64,000 nt of DNA from Maricaulis sp. Lineage in GTDB: Bacteria > Pseudomonadota > Alphaproteobacteria > Caulobacterales > Maricaulaceae. The translations under genes and the position numbers were made by a program. The stretch spans positions 248,001 to 312,000 of the forward strand of contig NZ_JASBRI010000022.1 of NCBI RefSeq assembly GCF_030149515.1, written 5' to 3'. Of the stretch, positions 52,254-61,961 are shown piece by piece (position 1 is the stretch's first letter; every line of letters starts with the position of its first letter). Below the pieces are notes generated by a model. The model ran no database searches. It saw only the letters and a list, made by a program, of their open reading frames with translations, and was not told the DNA's origin.

Positions 52254-52796
52254 TCAGCCAGGGGCGGCGCGCCGGGCGCGCCATTCCGACGCCGTCTGTC
52301 CCCACAGGTCCACGGTGATCCCGAAACCGGCCACCTCGACATCGCGGCCCAGATCGCGCGAGCCCAGCTTGGCCGCCACGGCCTGGCTGGGCGTATTCTC
52401 CTCATGGATGAGATGCACCACATCCGGCCAGCCCAGCGTGTCGAACGCCCAGTCCATGCAGGCCGTGGCCGCCTCGGTGGCAAACCCCTTGCGCCAGGTC
52501 GAACGGTTCATCGACCAGCCGATTTCCGGCTGCGGCCAGCCATGCGGATACCAGGGTCCGACCCGGCCGATCCACTGGCCCGAACCCTTCTCGATCACGC
52601 TGAAAAAGCCATAGCCGCGCAGGGCCCAGTGGCCGACAATGCCGCACAGGCCGCGCCAGACATGGGCGGGTTCCTGCACGCCGCCGATAAAGCGCGCGGT
52701 CTCCTCGTCGCCCATCAGCTCGCACAGGGGTTCGAAATCCGATATTTCGGGCTGGCGCAAAATGAGACGGTCGGTCTCGAGTACAGTCTGGGTCAT
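52254..52796 (-). CDS. GNAT family N-acetyltransferase (RimJ/RimL-like)
   Basis: LETDRLILRQPEISDFEPLCELMGDEETARFIGG...IGWSMNRSTWRKGFATEAATACMDWAFDTLGWPDVVHLIHEENTPSQAVAAKLG. Confidence 0.93.
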   Translation of the reverse strand: MTQTVLETDRLILRQPEISDFEPLCELMGDEETARFIGGVQEPAHVWRGLCGIVGHWALRGYGFFSVIEKGSGQWIGRVGPWYPHGWPQPEIGWSMNRSTWRKGFATEAATACMDWAFDTLGWPDVVHLIHEENTPSQAVAAKLGSRDLGRDVEVAGFGITVDLWGQTASEWRARRAAPG

Positions 52797-53016
52797 GAGC
52801 GGATTCGGCGCAGGGGCGGGCGGTGCGTCAAGTATATTCCGGTGTGCTGAATACACGCATTCTTTATGACCGGCCACGGCGCCACATTGTCGCGCCACCA
52901 CGCTAACCTCGCCAGGAAGTAATAATTTCGCTGCCGGGACGGAAGCCGGCGGCCGGTGGCGTGAGTTTTGCAGCCAGCCCCTTTTCGGGGGAGTGGCTGG
53001 AGTGAGTTGAGTCGGC

Positions 53017-53532
53017 ATGGGCGAGAAGCACCAAGGTCCGGGCGTAGTAACCCTGCTGGTCTATCTGATCGGCGTCGCCAGCCTTGCCGGCGGTCTCTCC
53101 GGCTGGGTGCATGCCTCCGGTTCCTATGCCTGGCTGGAGGGGCTGAACGCCCCGAACTGGACGCCCAGTTTTGCGCTCCTGAACCTGGTCGGCCTGTTCA
53201 TTCCGGTTTTCGCCATCATCAGCGTGTGGATCGTCCAGCGCTCCGGACGTGACGGCACCCGGCTTCTGGCCAGCCTCCTGACCGGCCTCCTGCTGGCCGG
53301 GATGACGACGCAGATCGTCGTCTTCTTCGCCACGCGTGACGTCACGCTGGGCTTCCTTATCGCCATCGCGATGTGGCTCTACGCCCTGTTCGCCGCCAAT
53401 CTGGCCGGCCGGTCGTCGAAACCGGCGGGCGTGCTGCTCTGGGTGCCGTTCGGCTGGCACACCTTCCTGCTCGTACTGGGTTTCGAGCTGATGCGCCTGA
53501 ACAACGGCACCACTTTCGCCGGCGGGCTGTAG
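53017..53532 (+). CDS. TspO/MBR-like membrane protein
   Basis: YAWLEGLNAPNWTPSFALLNLVGLFIPVFAIISVWIVQRSG resembles the TspO W(Y/F)..L..P.WTP..W signature; five TM. Confidence 0.6.
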   Translation: MGEKHQGPGVVTLLVYLIGVASLAGGLSGWVHASGSYAWLEGLNAPNWTPSFALLNLVGLFIPVFAIISVWIVQRSGRDGTRLLASLLTGLLLAGMTTQIVVFFATRDVTLGFLIAIAMWLYALFAANLAGRSSKPAGVLLWVPFGWHTFLLVLGFELMRLNNGTTFAGGL

Positions 53533-53568
53533 CCCAAACAAAGCCGCCGGCCCAGCGGACCGACGGCT
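53533..53568 (-). terminator. Terminator hairpin between TspO-like gene and mdh
   Basis: Minus strand agccgtcggtccgctgggccggcggctttgtttggg. Confidence 0.5.
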
Positions 53569-53595
53569 TCAGGTCTTCGGGCTGTGTGGCGCGGT

Positions 53596-55234
<1,639 letters not shown>

Positions 55235-55450
55235 TCATTCCACCGGCAGGGTGAACACCTCTTCCACCGGCACGTCCAGCGCCCGGGCGAGTTTCAGGGC
55301 GAGAATGGCGGACGGGACGAACACCCGGTTTTCCACCGTATTGATCGTCTTGCGCGTCACGCCCACCCTTTCCGCCAGTTGCGCCTGGGTCAGCCCGTGG
55401 CGGGCGCGCAACTCGCGCAGCCGGTTTTCCAGGGCGACGAGATCGCTCAC
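55235..55450 (-). CDS. XRE-family (Cro/CI) transcriptional regulator
   Basis: ENRLRELRARHGLTQAQLAERVGVTRKTINTVENRVFVPSAILALKLARALDVPVEEVFTL. Confidence 0.93.
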   Translation of the reverse strand: MSDLVALENRLRELRARHGLTQAQLAERVGVTRKTINTVENRVFVPSAILALKLARALDVPVEEVFTLPVE

Positions 55451-55899
55451 GCTTCACCCTCGGACGCCCGGCCCATCGCCAGAAAGGCGAAGAGCGGCGT
55501 GCACACGCCCACGACGACAAGAACACGCAGGCTCGGTTCGGCGGGCAGTTGCGCCAGCTGCGCCACGGCGAACAGGGCGGCAATCGCCAGCATCAGACCG
55601 CCATAGCCGATCTGGATCGCCTTGCGCTTGTGGTGCTGGAACAGCTCGTCCTCGATCACCGCCTGGCTGCGCGTTTTTGTCACCCGGCCTGCATAGACCA
55701 GAAACAGCACCGTCGCGGCGACCCAGCCCAGCGCGCCGGCCAGCTCGGCCACCGTCAGGACGCCCTCGGGCAAGGCCGGCGCGGCCAGCCATTGCATCGC
55801 ATCCCGGTAGAGGCTGACGCCTTGCCAGACGAGAAAGGTCGTGGCCGCCAGCGCCAGACAGCGATCCCTGGACCGAACCAGCCTGTCGATATCATCCAT
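55447..55899 (-). CDS. Integral membrane protein, operon partner of the XRE regulator
   Basis: 150 aa, four TM segments; stop overlaps the regulator start by 4 bp. Confidence 0.7.
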   Translation of the reverse strand: MDDIDRLVRSRDRCLALAATTFLVWQGVSLYRDAMQWLAAPALPEGVLTVAELAGALGWVAATVLFLVYAGRVTKTRSQAVIEDELFQHHKRKAIQIGYGGLMLAIAALFAVAQLAQLPAEPSLRVLVVVGVCTPLFAFLAMGRASEGEA

Positions 55900-55911
55900 G
55901 CCCTGTCTCCT

Positions 55912-55966
55912 TAGGTAACTTCAAGGTGGCATGGTACGTATAGGTGACTTGGTGTACCGTCAAGGT
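55912..55966 (-). promoter_or_regulatory. Operator-like repeat cluster upstream of membrane protein/XRE operon
   Basis: TAGGTAACTT (55912-55921) and TAGGTGACTT (55941-55950); TCAAGGT at 55921-55927 and 55960-55966; GGTAC..GTACC arms 55934-55958. Confidence 0.4.
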
Positions 55967-55978
55967 TACATTTTGGCG

Positions 55979-56656
55979 CTAACGCTTCACGGCCAGCAGG
56001 ATGCCGTCGCCGATCGCAGTGAAGGCCGAATGCACCCGGTCGTCGTCCCGCACCGTCTCCGCCAGCGCCTTGAGGGCCGCCGTGTCTGCATCGGCGGCCA
56101 CTTTCGCCGGATCGGCGACGGAGCCGTTCCAGAGCACATTGTCGAATAGGATCAGCCCGCCGGGCCTGAGCAAATCCAGCCCCGCCTCGAAATAGGCCTC
56201 ATAGCCCGTCTTGTCGGCGTCGACGAACATCATGTCGGCCGTCCCGCCGATCTCGCCGGCCAGCCCGGCCAGGGTTTCACGGGCATCGCCGATGCGCAGC
56301 TCGATCAGCCCGTCCACGCCCGCCTCGGCCCAATAGCGCCGGGCCGGAGCGGTATAGTCTTCGGAACTGTCGCAACCATAAAGCCGGGCCGCCCCGCCAT
56401 GCATGTCCTGCATCGCCAGTGCCGTGACCAACGCCGAATAGCCCGTGAACACCCCGACCTCCACGGCCGTCCTCGCATTCACCAGGCGCGCGCAGAGCTG
56501 CAGGAAGGCGCCCTGTTCCGGCGAGATCTGCATGCGCGAGATTTCGCCCATCGCATCGGTCTCCTCGCGGCAGCGGGCCAGCACCGGGTGTTCCGGCGGA
56601 TTGGCATTGCGCACATAGGCGGTGAGCGTGTCGTCAAGACCGATCGATCGGGACAT
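55979..56656 (-). CDS. SAM-dependent O-methyltransferase (CCoAOMT-like)
   Basis: AVEVGVFTGYSALVTALAMQ...ARLYGCDSSEDYTAPARRYWAEAGV...ADMMFVDADKTGYEAYFEAGLDLLRPGGLILFDNVLWNGSVADP. Confidence 0.95.
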   Translation of the reverse strand: MSRSIGLDDTLTAYVRNANPPEHPVLARCREETDAMGEISRMQISPEQGAFLQLCARLVNARTAVEVGVFTGYSALVTALAMQDMHGGAARLYGCDSSEDYTAPARRYWAEAGVDGLIELRIGDARETLAGLAGEIGGTADMMFVDADKTGYEAYFEAGLDLLRPGGLILFDNVLWNGSVADPAKVAADADTAALKALAETVRDDDRVHSAFTAIGDGILLAVKR

Positions 56657-57812
56657 GGGGATCTTCCTCGCAGGCTTGTTCCGCCGCCGCTTCCCGGTGA
56701 TGGGCGGCGAGGTAGTCGTGGGTGCGCATTTCCATCAGGCGCGAGGCGGTGCGTTCGAATTCGAAGGCTCCGTCGCCGGCCGGGTAGAGCTCGCCAGGCT
56801 CGGCATCGGCACTCATCACCAGCTTGGTCCTGGCCTCGTAGAGCGCGTCGATCAGGGTGACGAACCGCCTGGCTTCATTGCGCTTGTCCGGTGACAGGCG
56901 CGGGACGCTGTCCAGCAGTACGGTGTGGAAGCGCTCCGCAACGGCCAGGTAATCGGCCGCACCCAGGGGACGGGCACACAATTCGGGAAAGGTAAAGCGC
57001 GCCACCCCCGCCACTTCGCGCTCGACCACGAGCCGGCGGCCATTGACCTCCAGCGTGCAGTGCTGGGGCGCCGCCCCCGAGGTCAGCCTTTCCCAGGCCA
57101 GGTCCATGGCATGGCCGGCGTCCGCCCCCAGCGGGGCGTAGTAGACCGGCGCCGCCTCGAGCTGGCGCAGCCGGTGATCCACTCCGCCATCCAGTTCCAT
57201 CACATCCAGCCGTGCTTTCAGGAGGTCGATGAACGGCAGGAAGAGCTGGCGGTTGATTCCGTCGCGATAGAGATCGTCGGGAAAGCGGTTCGACGTCGCC
57301 ACCACGACCACGCCTTCGGCAAACAAGTGTTCGAACAGGCGGCCCAGGATCATTGCATCGGCGATGTCGGTGACCTGGAATTCGTCGAAGGCCAGGAGCC
57401 GGGCTTCGCCCGCCAGCGCCCGCGCCACCGGCGGGATCGGATCGTCGCCCGCCCCTTTCACATGTTCGGGACGGCGGCGGCGCTCCCCCCTGGACAGGCC
57501 GCGCCAGGCATTGATGCGGGCATGGGCGTCCTGCATGAATTCGTGGAAATGCGCCCGGCGGCGCTTTTCCACCGGCGCCGTTTCGACAAAAAGGTCCATC
57601 AGCATGGACTTGCCGCGGCCCACCCCGCCCCAGAGGTAGAGACCCTTTGGCGGCGGTTTCGGCTTTGTGAACAGTGGCTTGTGGCCCGGCTTCCAGGTCT
57701 TCAGGCGCACCGACAGATCGGTCAGCGCCTGCGCCGCCCGTTCCTGGTCAGCATCGTCGTTCAGGGTCCCCGCGGCGACACGCTGGCGCCACAACTCGAT
57801 CGGCGTGGTCAT
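56634..57812 (-). CDS. zapE: Cell division protein ZapE (AFG1-like ATPase)
   Basis: KGLYLWGGVGRGKSMLMDLFVETAPVEKRRRAHFHEFMQDAHARI...LLAFDEFQVTDIADAMILGRLFEHLFAEGVVVVATSNRFPDDLYRDGINRQLFLPFI. Confidence 0.97.
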   Translation of the reverse strand: MTTPIELWRQRVAAGTLNDDADQERAAQALTDLSVRLKTWKPGHKPLFTKPKPPPKGLYLWGGVGRGKSMLMDLFVETAPVEKRRRAHFHEFMQDAHARINAWRGLSRGERRRRPEHVKGAGDDPIPPVARALAGEARLLAFDEFQVTDIADAMILGRLFEHLFAEGVVVVATSNRFPDDLYRDGINRQLFLPFIDLLKARLDVMELDGGVDHRLRQLEAAPVYYAPLGADAGHAMDLAWERLTSGAAPQHCTLEVNGRRLVVEREVAGVARFTFPELCARPLGAADYLAVAERFHTVLLDSVPRLSPDKRNEARRFVTLIDALYEARTKLVMSADAEPGELYPAGDGAFEFERTASRLMEMRTHDYLAAHHREAAAEQACEEDPHVPIDRS

Positions 57813-57864
57813 GGGTTCAAGGCTTGGGTGCTGCGCCCGCCAAGGTCAATGGCAAAGCACGCCA

Positions 57865-57963
57865 CTATCCCGCCGGCCACAGCCGCACGACAGCCAGCGC
57901 GCCCAGAACCAGTGTCGCCAGGCCGCCCACCCACAGCCAGACCGGTTTTTGCACGTCACGCAT
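57865..57963 (-). CDS. 32-aa single-TM microprotein (not in supplied ORF track)
   Basis: ATG CGT GAC GTG CAA ... translates MRDVQKPVWLWVGGLATLVLGALAVVRLWPAG*; start overlaps thioesterase stop (ATGCGTGA). Confidence 0.6.
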   Translation of the reverse strand: MRDVQKPVWLWVGGLATLVLGALAVVRLWPAG

Positions 57964-58384
57964 GAATGGCCTCCAGCGCCGTTCGCAGGGTCCGGGGCAA
58001 GCCTACAGGCCGGCGGCTCCCGCGGTCGACATAGACATGCACGAAATGACCCTGGGCGGCAGGGACATCTTCGCCCTGCCTGAACAGGCCGATCTCATAG
58101 GTCACCGAGGAGGTGCCGATCCGCGCCACGCGCACCCCCGCCTCGACGGTTTCCGGATAGGCCAGGGCGGCGAAGTAGTTGCAGCCGGTTTCCACCACGA
58201 GGCCGACAACGGCCCCGTCATGGATATCCAGACCGGCCTCCTCGATCAGGAAGGAATTCACGGCGGTATCGAAAAAGCCGTAATAGGCGGCATTGTTGAC
58301 ATGGCCATAGATGTCATTGTCGGCCCAGCGCGTGGGCAGCAACCGGAAACGCCTGTAGGCGTCGCGGGCACGTTTCTCGATCAC
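57956..58384 (-). CDS. Acyl-CoA thioesterase (4HBT, hotdog fold)
   Basis: RFRLLPTRWADNDIYGHVNNAAYYGFFDTAVNSFLIEEAG...VVETGCNYFAALAYPETVEAGVRVARIGTSSVTYEIGLF. Confidence 0.95.
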   Translation of the reverse strand: MIEKRARDAYRRFRLLPTRWADNDIYGHVNNAAYYGFFDTAVNSFLIEEAGLDIHDGAVVGLVVETGCNYFAALAYPETVEAGVRVARIGTSSVTYEIGLFRQGEDVPAAQGHFVHVYVDRGSRRPVGLPRTLRTALEAIHA

Positions 58385-59523
58385 AGCACCGCCTCATAGC
58401 AGGCCTTGGCGGCATCCAGCGTCATTTCCCGGGGATTGTTGACCAGAAGCCGGGTCACCTTCATCGCATCCTCGGCCAGTTTGGGCAGATCGTTGTGACT
58501 GACTCCGACCTGGCTTAGCCGGGTCTCGATCTTCACCGCGTCGGCAATGCGTTCCATCTCGTCGATCAGCGCGGCAGCACCGGGATTGGCCAGGCCGATA
58601 TGGGCCGAGAGTTCAGCATAGTGCGGTTCGGCGGCCTCGGCATTATAGCGCAGCACCGGCGGCAGCATCAGCGAGTTGGACAGGCCGTGCGGTACATGGA
58701 AAATCCCGCCCAGCGGATAGGCCAGCGCGTGCACGGCACCCACCGGCGCGTTGGCGAAGGCCTGCCCGGCCAGAAGCGCGCCCAGCAGCATGTCCTCGCG
58801 CGCCAGCGCGTCACGGCCGTCGGTGCAGGCGCGTTCGATGGCGCCGTGCAGCTTCTTCAGGCCCGCCAGCGCGAGCGCGTCGGAGATCGGGTTCTTGTGG
58901 ATTTTCGACGTATAGGCCTCGATCGCATGCACCATGGCATCGATACCGGTGGCGGCTGTGACAGCACGCGGCAGGCCGTAGGTCAGCTCGGCGTCCAGAA
59001 CCGCGATATCGCCATAGAGCACCGGATCGTTCACGCCCATTTTCGAGGTCTCGCCGACCGTCACGACGGAGATCGGCGTCACTTCCGATCCGGTTCCCGC
59101 CGTGGTCGGGATGAGGATCAGCGGCAGGCGGGCGCCCCGGACCCGGTCGACACCATACATGTCCGCAAGCGGCTGATCGGTGCCCAGCAGCAGGGCCACC
59201 AGCTTGGCCGTATCCATGGACGAACCGCCGCCGAAACCGATCACCAGTTCGGCCCCGAACTGACGCGCCTCCTCGACCGCTGCCAGCACCATGTCCTCCG
59301 GCGGATCGGCGACGACACTGTCATTGACCGCCACCGCCAGGCCGGCCGCCTCAAGCCCGGCAATGGCACCGTCCAGCAGGCCGAGGCCGCGCACGCCCGT
59401 ATCCGTGACGATAAATATCCGCCGCCGCGACCCGATCAGCGGTGCGGCGATATCCGCCAGCCGGTTCGCCGATCCCGGTCCGGCATGGATATGGGGAACG
59501 GTGCGAAAATCGTACTCGGCCAT
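58381..59523 (-). CDS. Iron-containing alcohol dehydrogenase
   Basis: VIGFGGGSSMDTAKLVALLLGTDQPLADMYG...LILIPTTAGTGSEVTPISVVT...AGQAFANAPVGAVHALAYPLGGIFHVPHGLSNSLMLPPVLRYN. Confidence 0.95.
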   Translation of the reverse strand: MAEYDFRTVPHIHAGPGSANRLADIAAPLIGSRRRIFIVTDTGVRGLGLLDGAIAGLEAAGLAVAVNDSVVADPPEDMVLAAVEEARQFGAELVIGFGGGSSMDTAKLVALLLGTDQPLADMYGVDRVRGARLPLILIPTTAGTGSEVTPISVVTVGETSKMGVNDPVLYGDIAVLDAELTYGLPRAVTAATGIDAMVHAIEAYTSKIHKNPISDALALAGLKKLHGAIERACTDGRDALAREDMLLGALLAGQAFANAPVGAVHALAYPLGGIFHVPHGLSNSLMLPPVLRYNAEAAEPHYAELSAHIGLANPGAAALIDEMERIADAVKIETRLSQVGVSHNDLPKLAEDAMKVTRLLVNNPREMTLDAAKACYEAVL

Positions 59524-59785
59524 GACGCGGCAATTCCCGATTACAGTTAACGGTACGGCATCCATGTTCCATGGTCGGACTGCAGCGCGCGCTTGGCAAG
59601 CGCCGGGTGCGGAAAATCCGGCTAGCACACTGAATTCACTGATACGCCCGATTGCCTTGCAAAACAGGTTTCAACGGGTAGGCGAGACCTGATGAGGGAT
59701 TCATTTTCAAATACTGGTGAACGCCGTTCGACGCGCCTAGCTTTCGCGCACAAACAACAACAAAACTGTGTATGGGTGTTCGAGT

Positions 59786-60169
59786 ATGGCGGTCAGGGTC
59801 GACCTCGCCGAAGGCGGTCGCTTTATCGAGATTCTGTCGGAAGGCCACATCACCCGGCGAGAAGCCGGCTGGGCTACAGAGCGTACGTGCGAACTCCTGC
59901 GCACGCATGACGTCGCCGGCATCCTGGCGGACAGCCGCGGCGCGGAACGGCAGGTCTCCCCCCTGCTTTCGGGCGAACTGATCGAGAATTTCCTGTTTGC
60001 TGTCGGCCGCGCCGTTCCCACTGCCTACGTCCTGCCCGAAAGCTGGAGCGAGGAGTACACCGCCCGTGTACGCGAACAGGTGACGGAATGGTCGCAAAAC
60101 GCCCGTTATTTCAGCAGTATCGAGACTGCCCGGGACTGGCTGATCGCCTCCGCCGGAGCCCGCGCCTGA
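59786..60169 (+). CDS. SpoIIAA/STAS-like small protein
   Basis: MAVRVDLAEGGRFIEILSEGHITRREAGWATERTCELLRTHDVAGILADSRGAER...ARYFSSIETARDWLIA. Confidence 0.5.
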   Translation: MAVRVDLAEGGRFIEILSEGHITRREAGWATERTCELLRTHDVAGILADSRGAERQVSPLLSGELIENFLFAVGRAVPTAYVLPESWSEEYTARVREQVTEWSQNARYFSSIETARDWLIASAGARA

Positions 60170-60196
60170 CACCGCCTTGCCTGACCAAGGCCATTA

Positions 60197-60230
60197 CCCC
60201 CGGCGCCCGCGAGCGCCGGGGGCTTTTTTT
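60197..60230 (+). terminator. Rho-independent terminator
   Basis: cccccggcgc-ccgcga-gcgccggggg followed by ctttttttgg. Confidence 0.88.
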
Positions 60231-60232
60231 GG

Positions 60233-61732
60233 CTAGTTCATCGTCGGGATGACAAAGGCCTGATCGCCGATATCGCCGGTGGGCCAGCGCTGGGTCACCG
60301 TCTTGATCTTGGTAAAGAAGCGGATGCCGTCGGTGCCGTACTGGTTGGTGTCGGTGAAGGCCGACCGCTTCCAGCCGCCGAAGGAATGATAGGCCACAGG
60401 TACCGGGATCGGCACATTGATGCCGACCATGCCGACCTGGACCTTCTTGGCAAATTCGCGCGCGGCCAGCCCGTTGCGGGTAAAAATGGCCACGCCGTTA
60501 CCGTACTGGTGCTCGGACGGCAGGTGCGCTGCCTCGTCGAGACTGCCGGCGCGCACAACCTGCAGCACCGGGCCGAAGATTTCTTCCTGGTAGGACCGCA
60601 TCTCCGGTTTGACATTGTCGAACAGGCTCGGCCCGATGAAGAAACCGTTCTCGTGGCCCTGCAGGGAGAAGCCGCGGCCGTCGAGCAGCAGGTCGGCGCC
60701 TTCGTCGACGCCGGCCTGGATCCAGTTCTCGATCGATGTGCGGTGTGCGGCGGAGACGACCGGGCCGTAATGGGCATCCGCATCCGTGGAGATGCCGACG
60801 CGCAGCTTGGCCGCTTCCTCTTTCATGCGGCCGACGAATTCATCGGCGGTGTCCTTGCCGACCGGCACGGCCACGGGCAGCGCCATGCAACGCTCGCCGG
60901 CCGAGCCGAAGGCGGCGCCGAGGAAGTCGTTGACCACCTGGTCCATGTCGGCGTCGGGCATGATGATGCCGTGGTTCTTGGCCCCGCCCATGGCCTGGAA
61001 ACGCTTGCCGGTCTGGGCGCAGGTCGAGGCGATGTAGTGGGCGATATTGGACGACCCCACGAAGGAGACGGCCTTGATGTCGTCATTGTGCAGAAGGGCG
61101 TCGACGGCGGTCTTGTCGCCATGGATCACCTGCAGCACACCTTCGGGCAGGCCGGCCTCGATCATCAGCTCGGCCAGGCGGACCGGCACAGACGGGTCCT
61201 TCTCCGAGGGTTTCAGGATCATGGCATTGCCGGTCGCCAGCGCCATGCCCATGAACCACATCGGGATCATGGCCGGGAAATTGAACGGGGAAATGCCCGC
61301 CACCACGCCCAGCGGCTGGCGCATGGAATAGACATCGATGCCCGTGCCGGCGCTTTCGGTATACTCGCCCTTCATCAGGTGCGGCACGCCCATGGCGAAC
61401 TCGATCACTTCCAGGCCGCGGATCAGATCGCCCTTGGCGTCGGCGATCACCTTGCCGTGCTCGGAGGAGAGGAGATGGGCCAGCTCGTCCATCTCGGCCT
61501 CGACGAGCGCCTTGTATTTCATCAGCACGCGGGCACGGCGCTGGGGGTTCATCGCCGCCCATTCCGGTTGCGCCTCGCTGGCCCGGGCCACCGCCTGTGC
61601 GACCTCTTCGGGAGTGGCGAACTGGACGCGCGCCTGAACCTCGCCGGTGTTCGGATTGAACACGTCGCCGAACTGGCCCGAAGACCCGGCAAAGGTCTTG
61701 CCGTCGATGAAATGATGGATCTCGCGCGTCAT
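60233..61732 (-). CDS. mmsA: CoA-acylating methylmalonate-semialdehyde dehydrogenase
   Basis: HFIDGKTFAGSSGQFGDVFNPNTGEVQARV...LGVVAGISPFNFPAMIPMWFMGMALATGNAMILKPSEKDPS...GSAGERCMALPVAVPVG...INVPIPVPVAYHSFGGWKRS. Confidence 0.96.
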   Translation of the reverse strand: MTREIHHFIDGKTFAGSSGQFGDVFNPNTGEVQARVQFATPEEVAQAVARASEAQPEWAAMNPQRRARVLMKYKALVEAEMDELAHLLSSEHGKVIADAKGDLIRGLEVIEFAMGVPHLMKGEYTESAGTGIDVYSMRQPLGVVAGISPFNFPAMIPMWFMGMALATGNAMILKPSEKDPSVPVRLAELMIEAGLPEGVLQVIHGDKTAVDALLHNDDIKAVSFVGSSNIAHYIASTCAQTGKRFQAMGGAKNHGIIMPDADMDQVVNDFLGAAFGSAGERCMALPVAVPVGKDTADEFVGRMKEEAAKLRVGISTDADAHYGPVVSAAHRTSIENWIQAGVDEGADLLLDGRGFSLQGHENGFFIGPSLFDNVKPEMRSYQEEIFGPVLQVVRAGSLDEAAHLPSEHQYGNGVAIFTRNGLAAREFAKKVQVGMVGINVPIPVPVAYHSFGGWKRSAFTDTNQYGTDGIRFFTKIKTVTQRWPTGDIGDQAFVIPTMN

Positions 61733-61961
61733 GATCATGCTCCCGGTGGATGGTTCCGGCGGTCTGGCGCCGCCTGTCTCGCGGGTGACTTAGTATGCGC
61801 GGACCGGGCTGTCGAGCGCCCGGCCGGTGTGGGAAGTGTGCAACGCTGATATTCGCTCGCTCCCGGCGGCTGCAGAACAACTATCCGTTGAGGCCGAGTT
61901 GTGGTTTTCTTGCCGAACCAGGAAACGGGCGAAACCGCCTGGTTTGCGATTGAGGGGTAAA

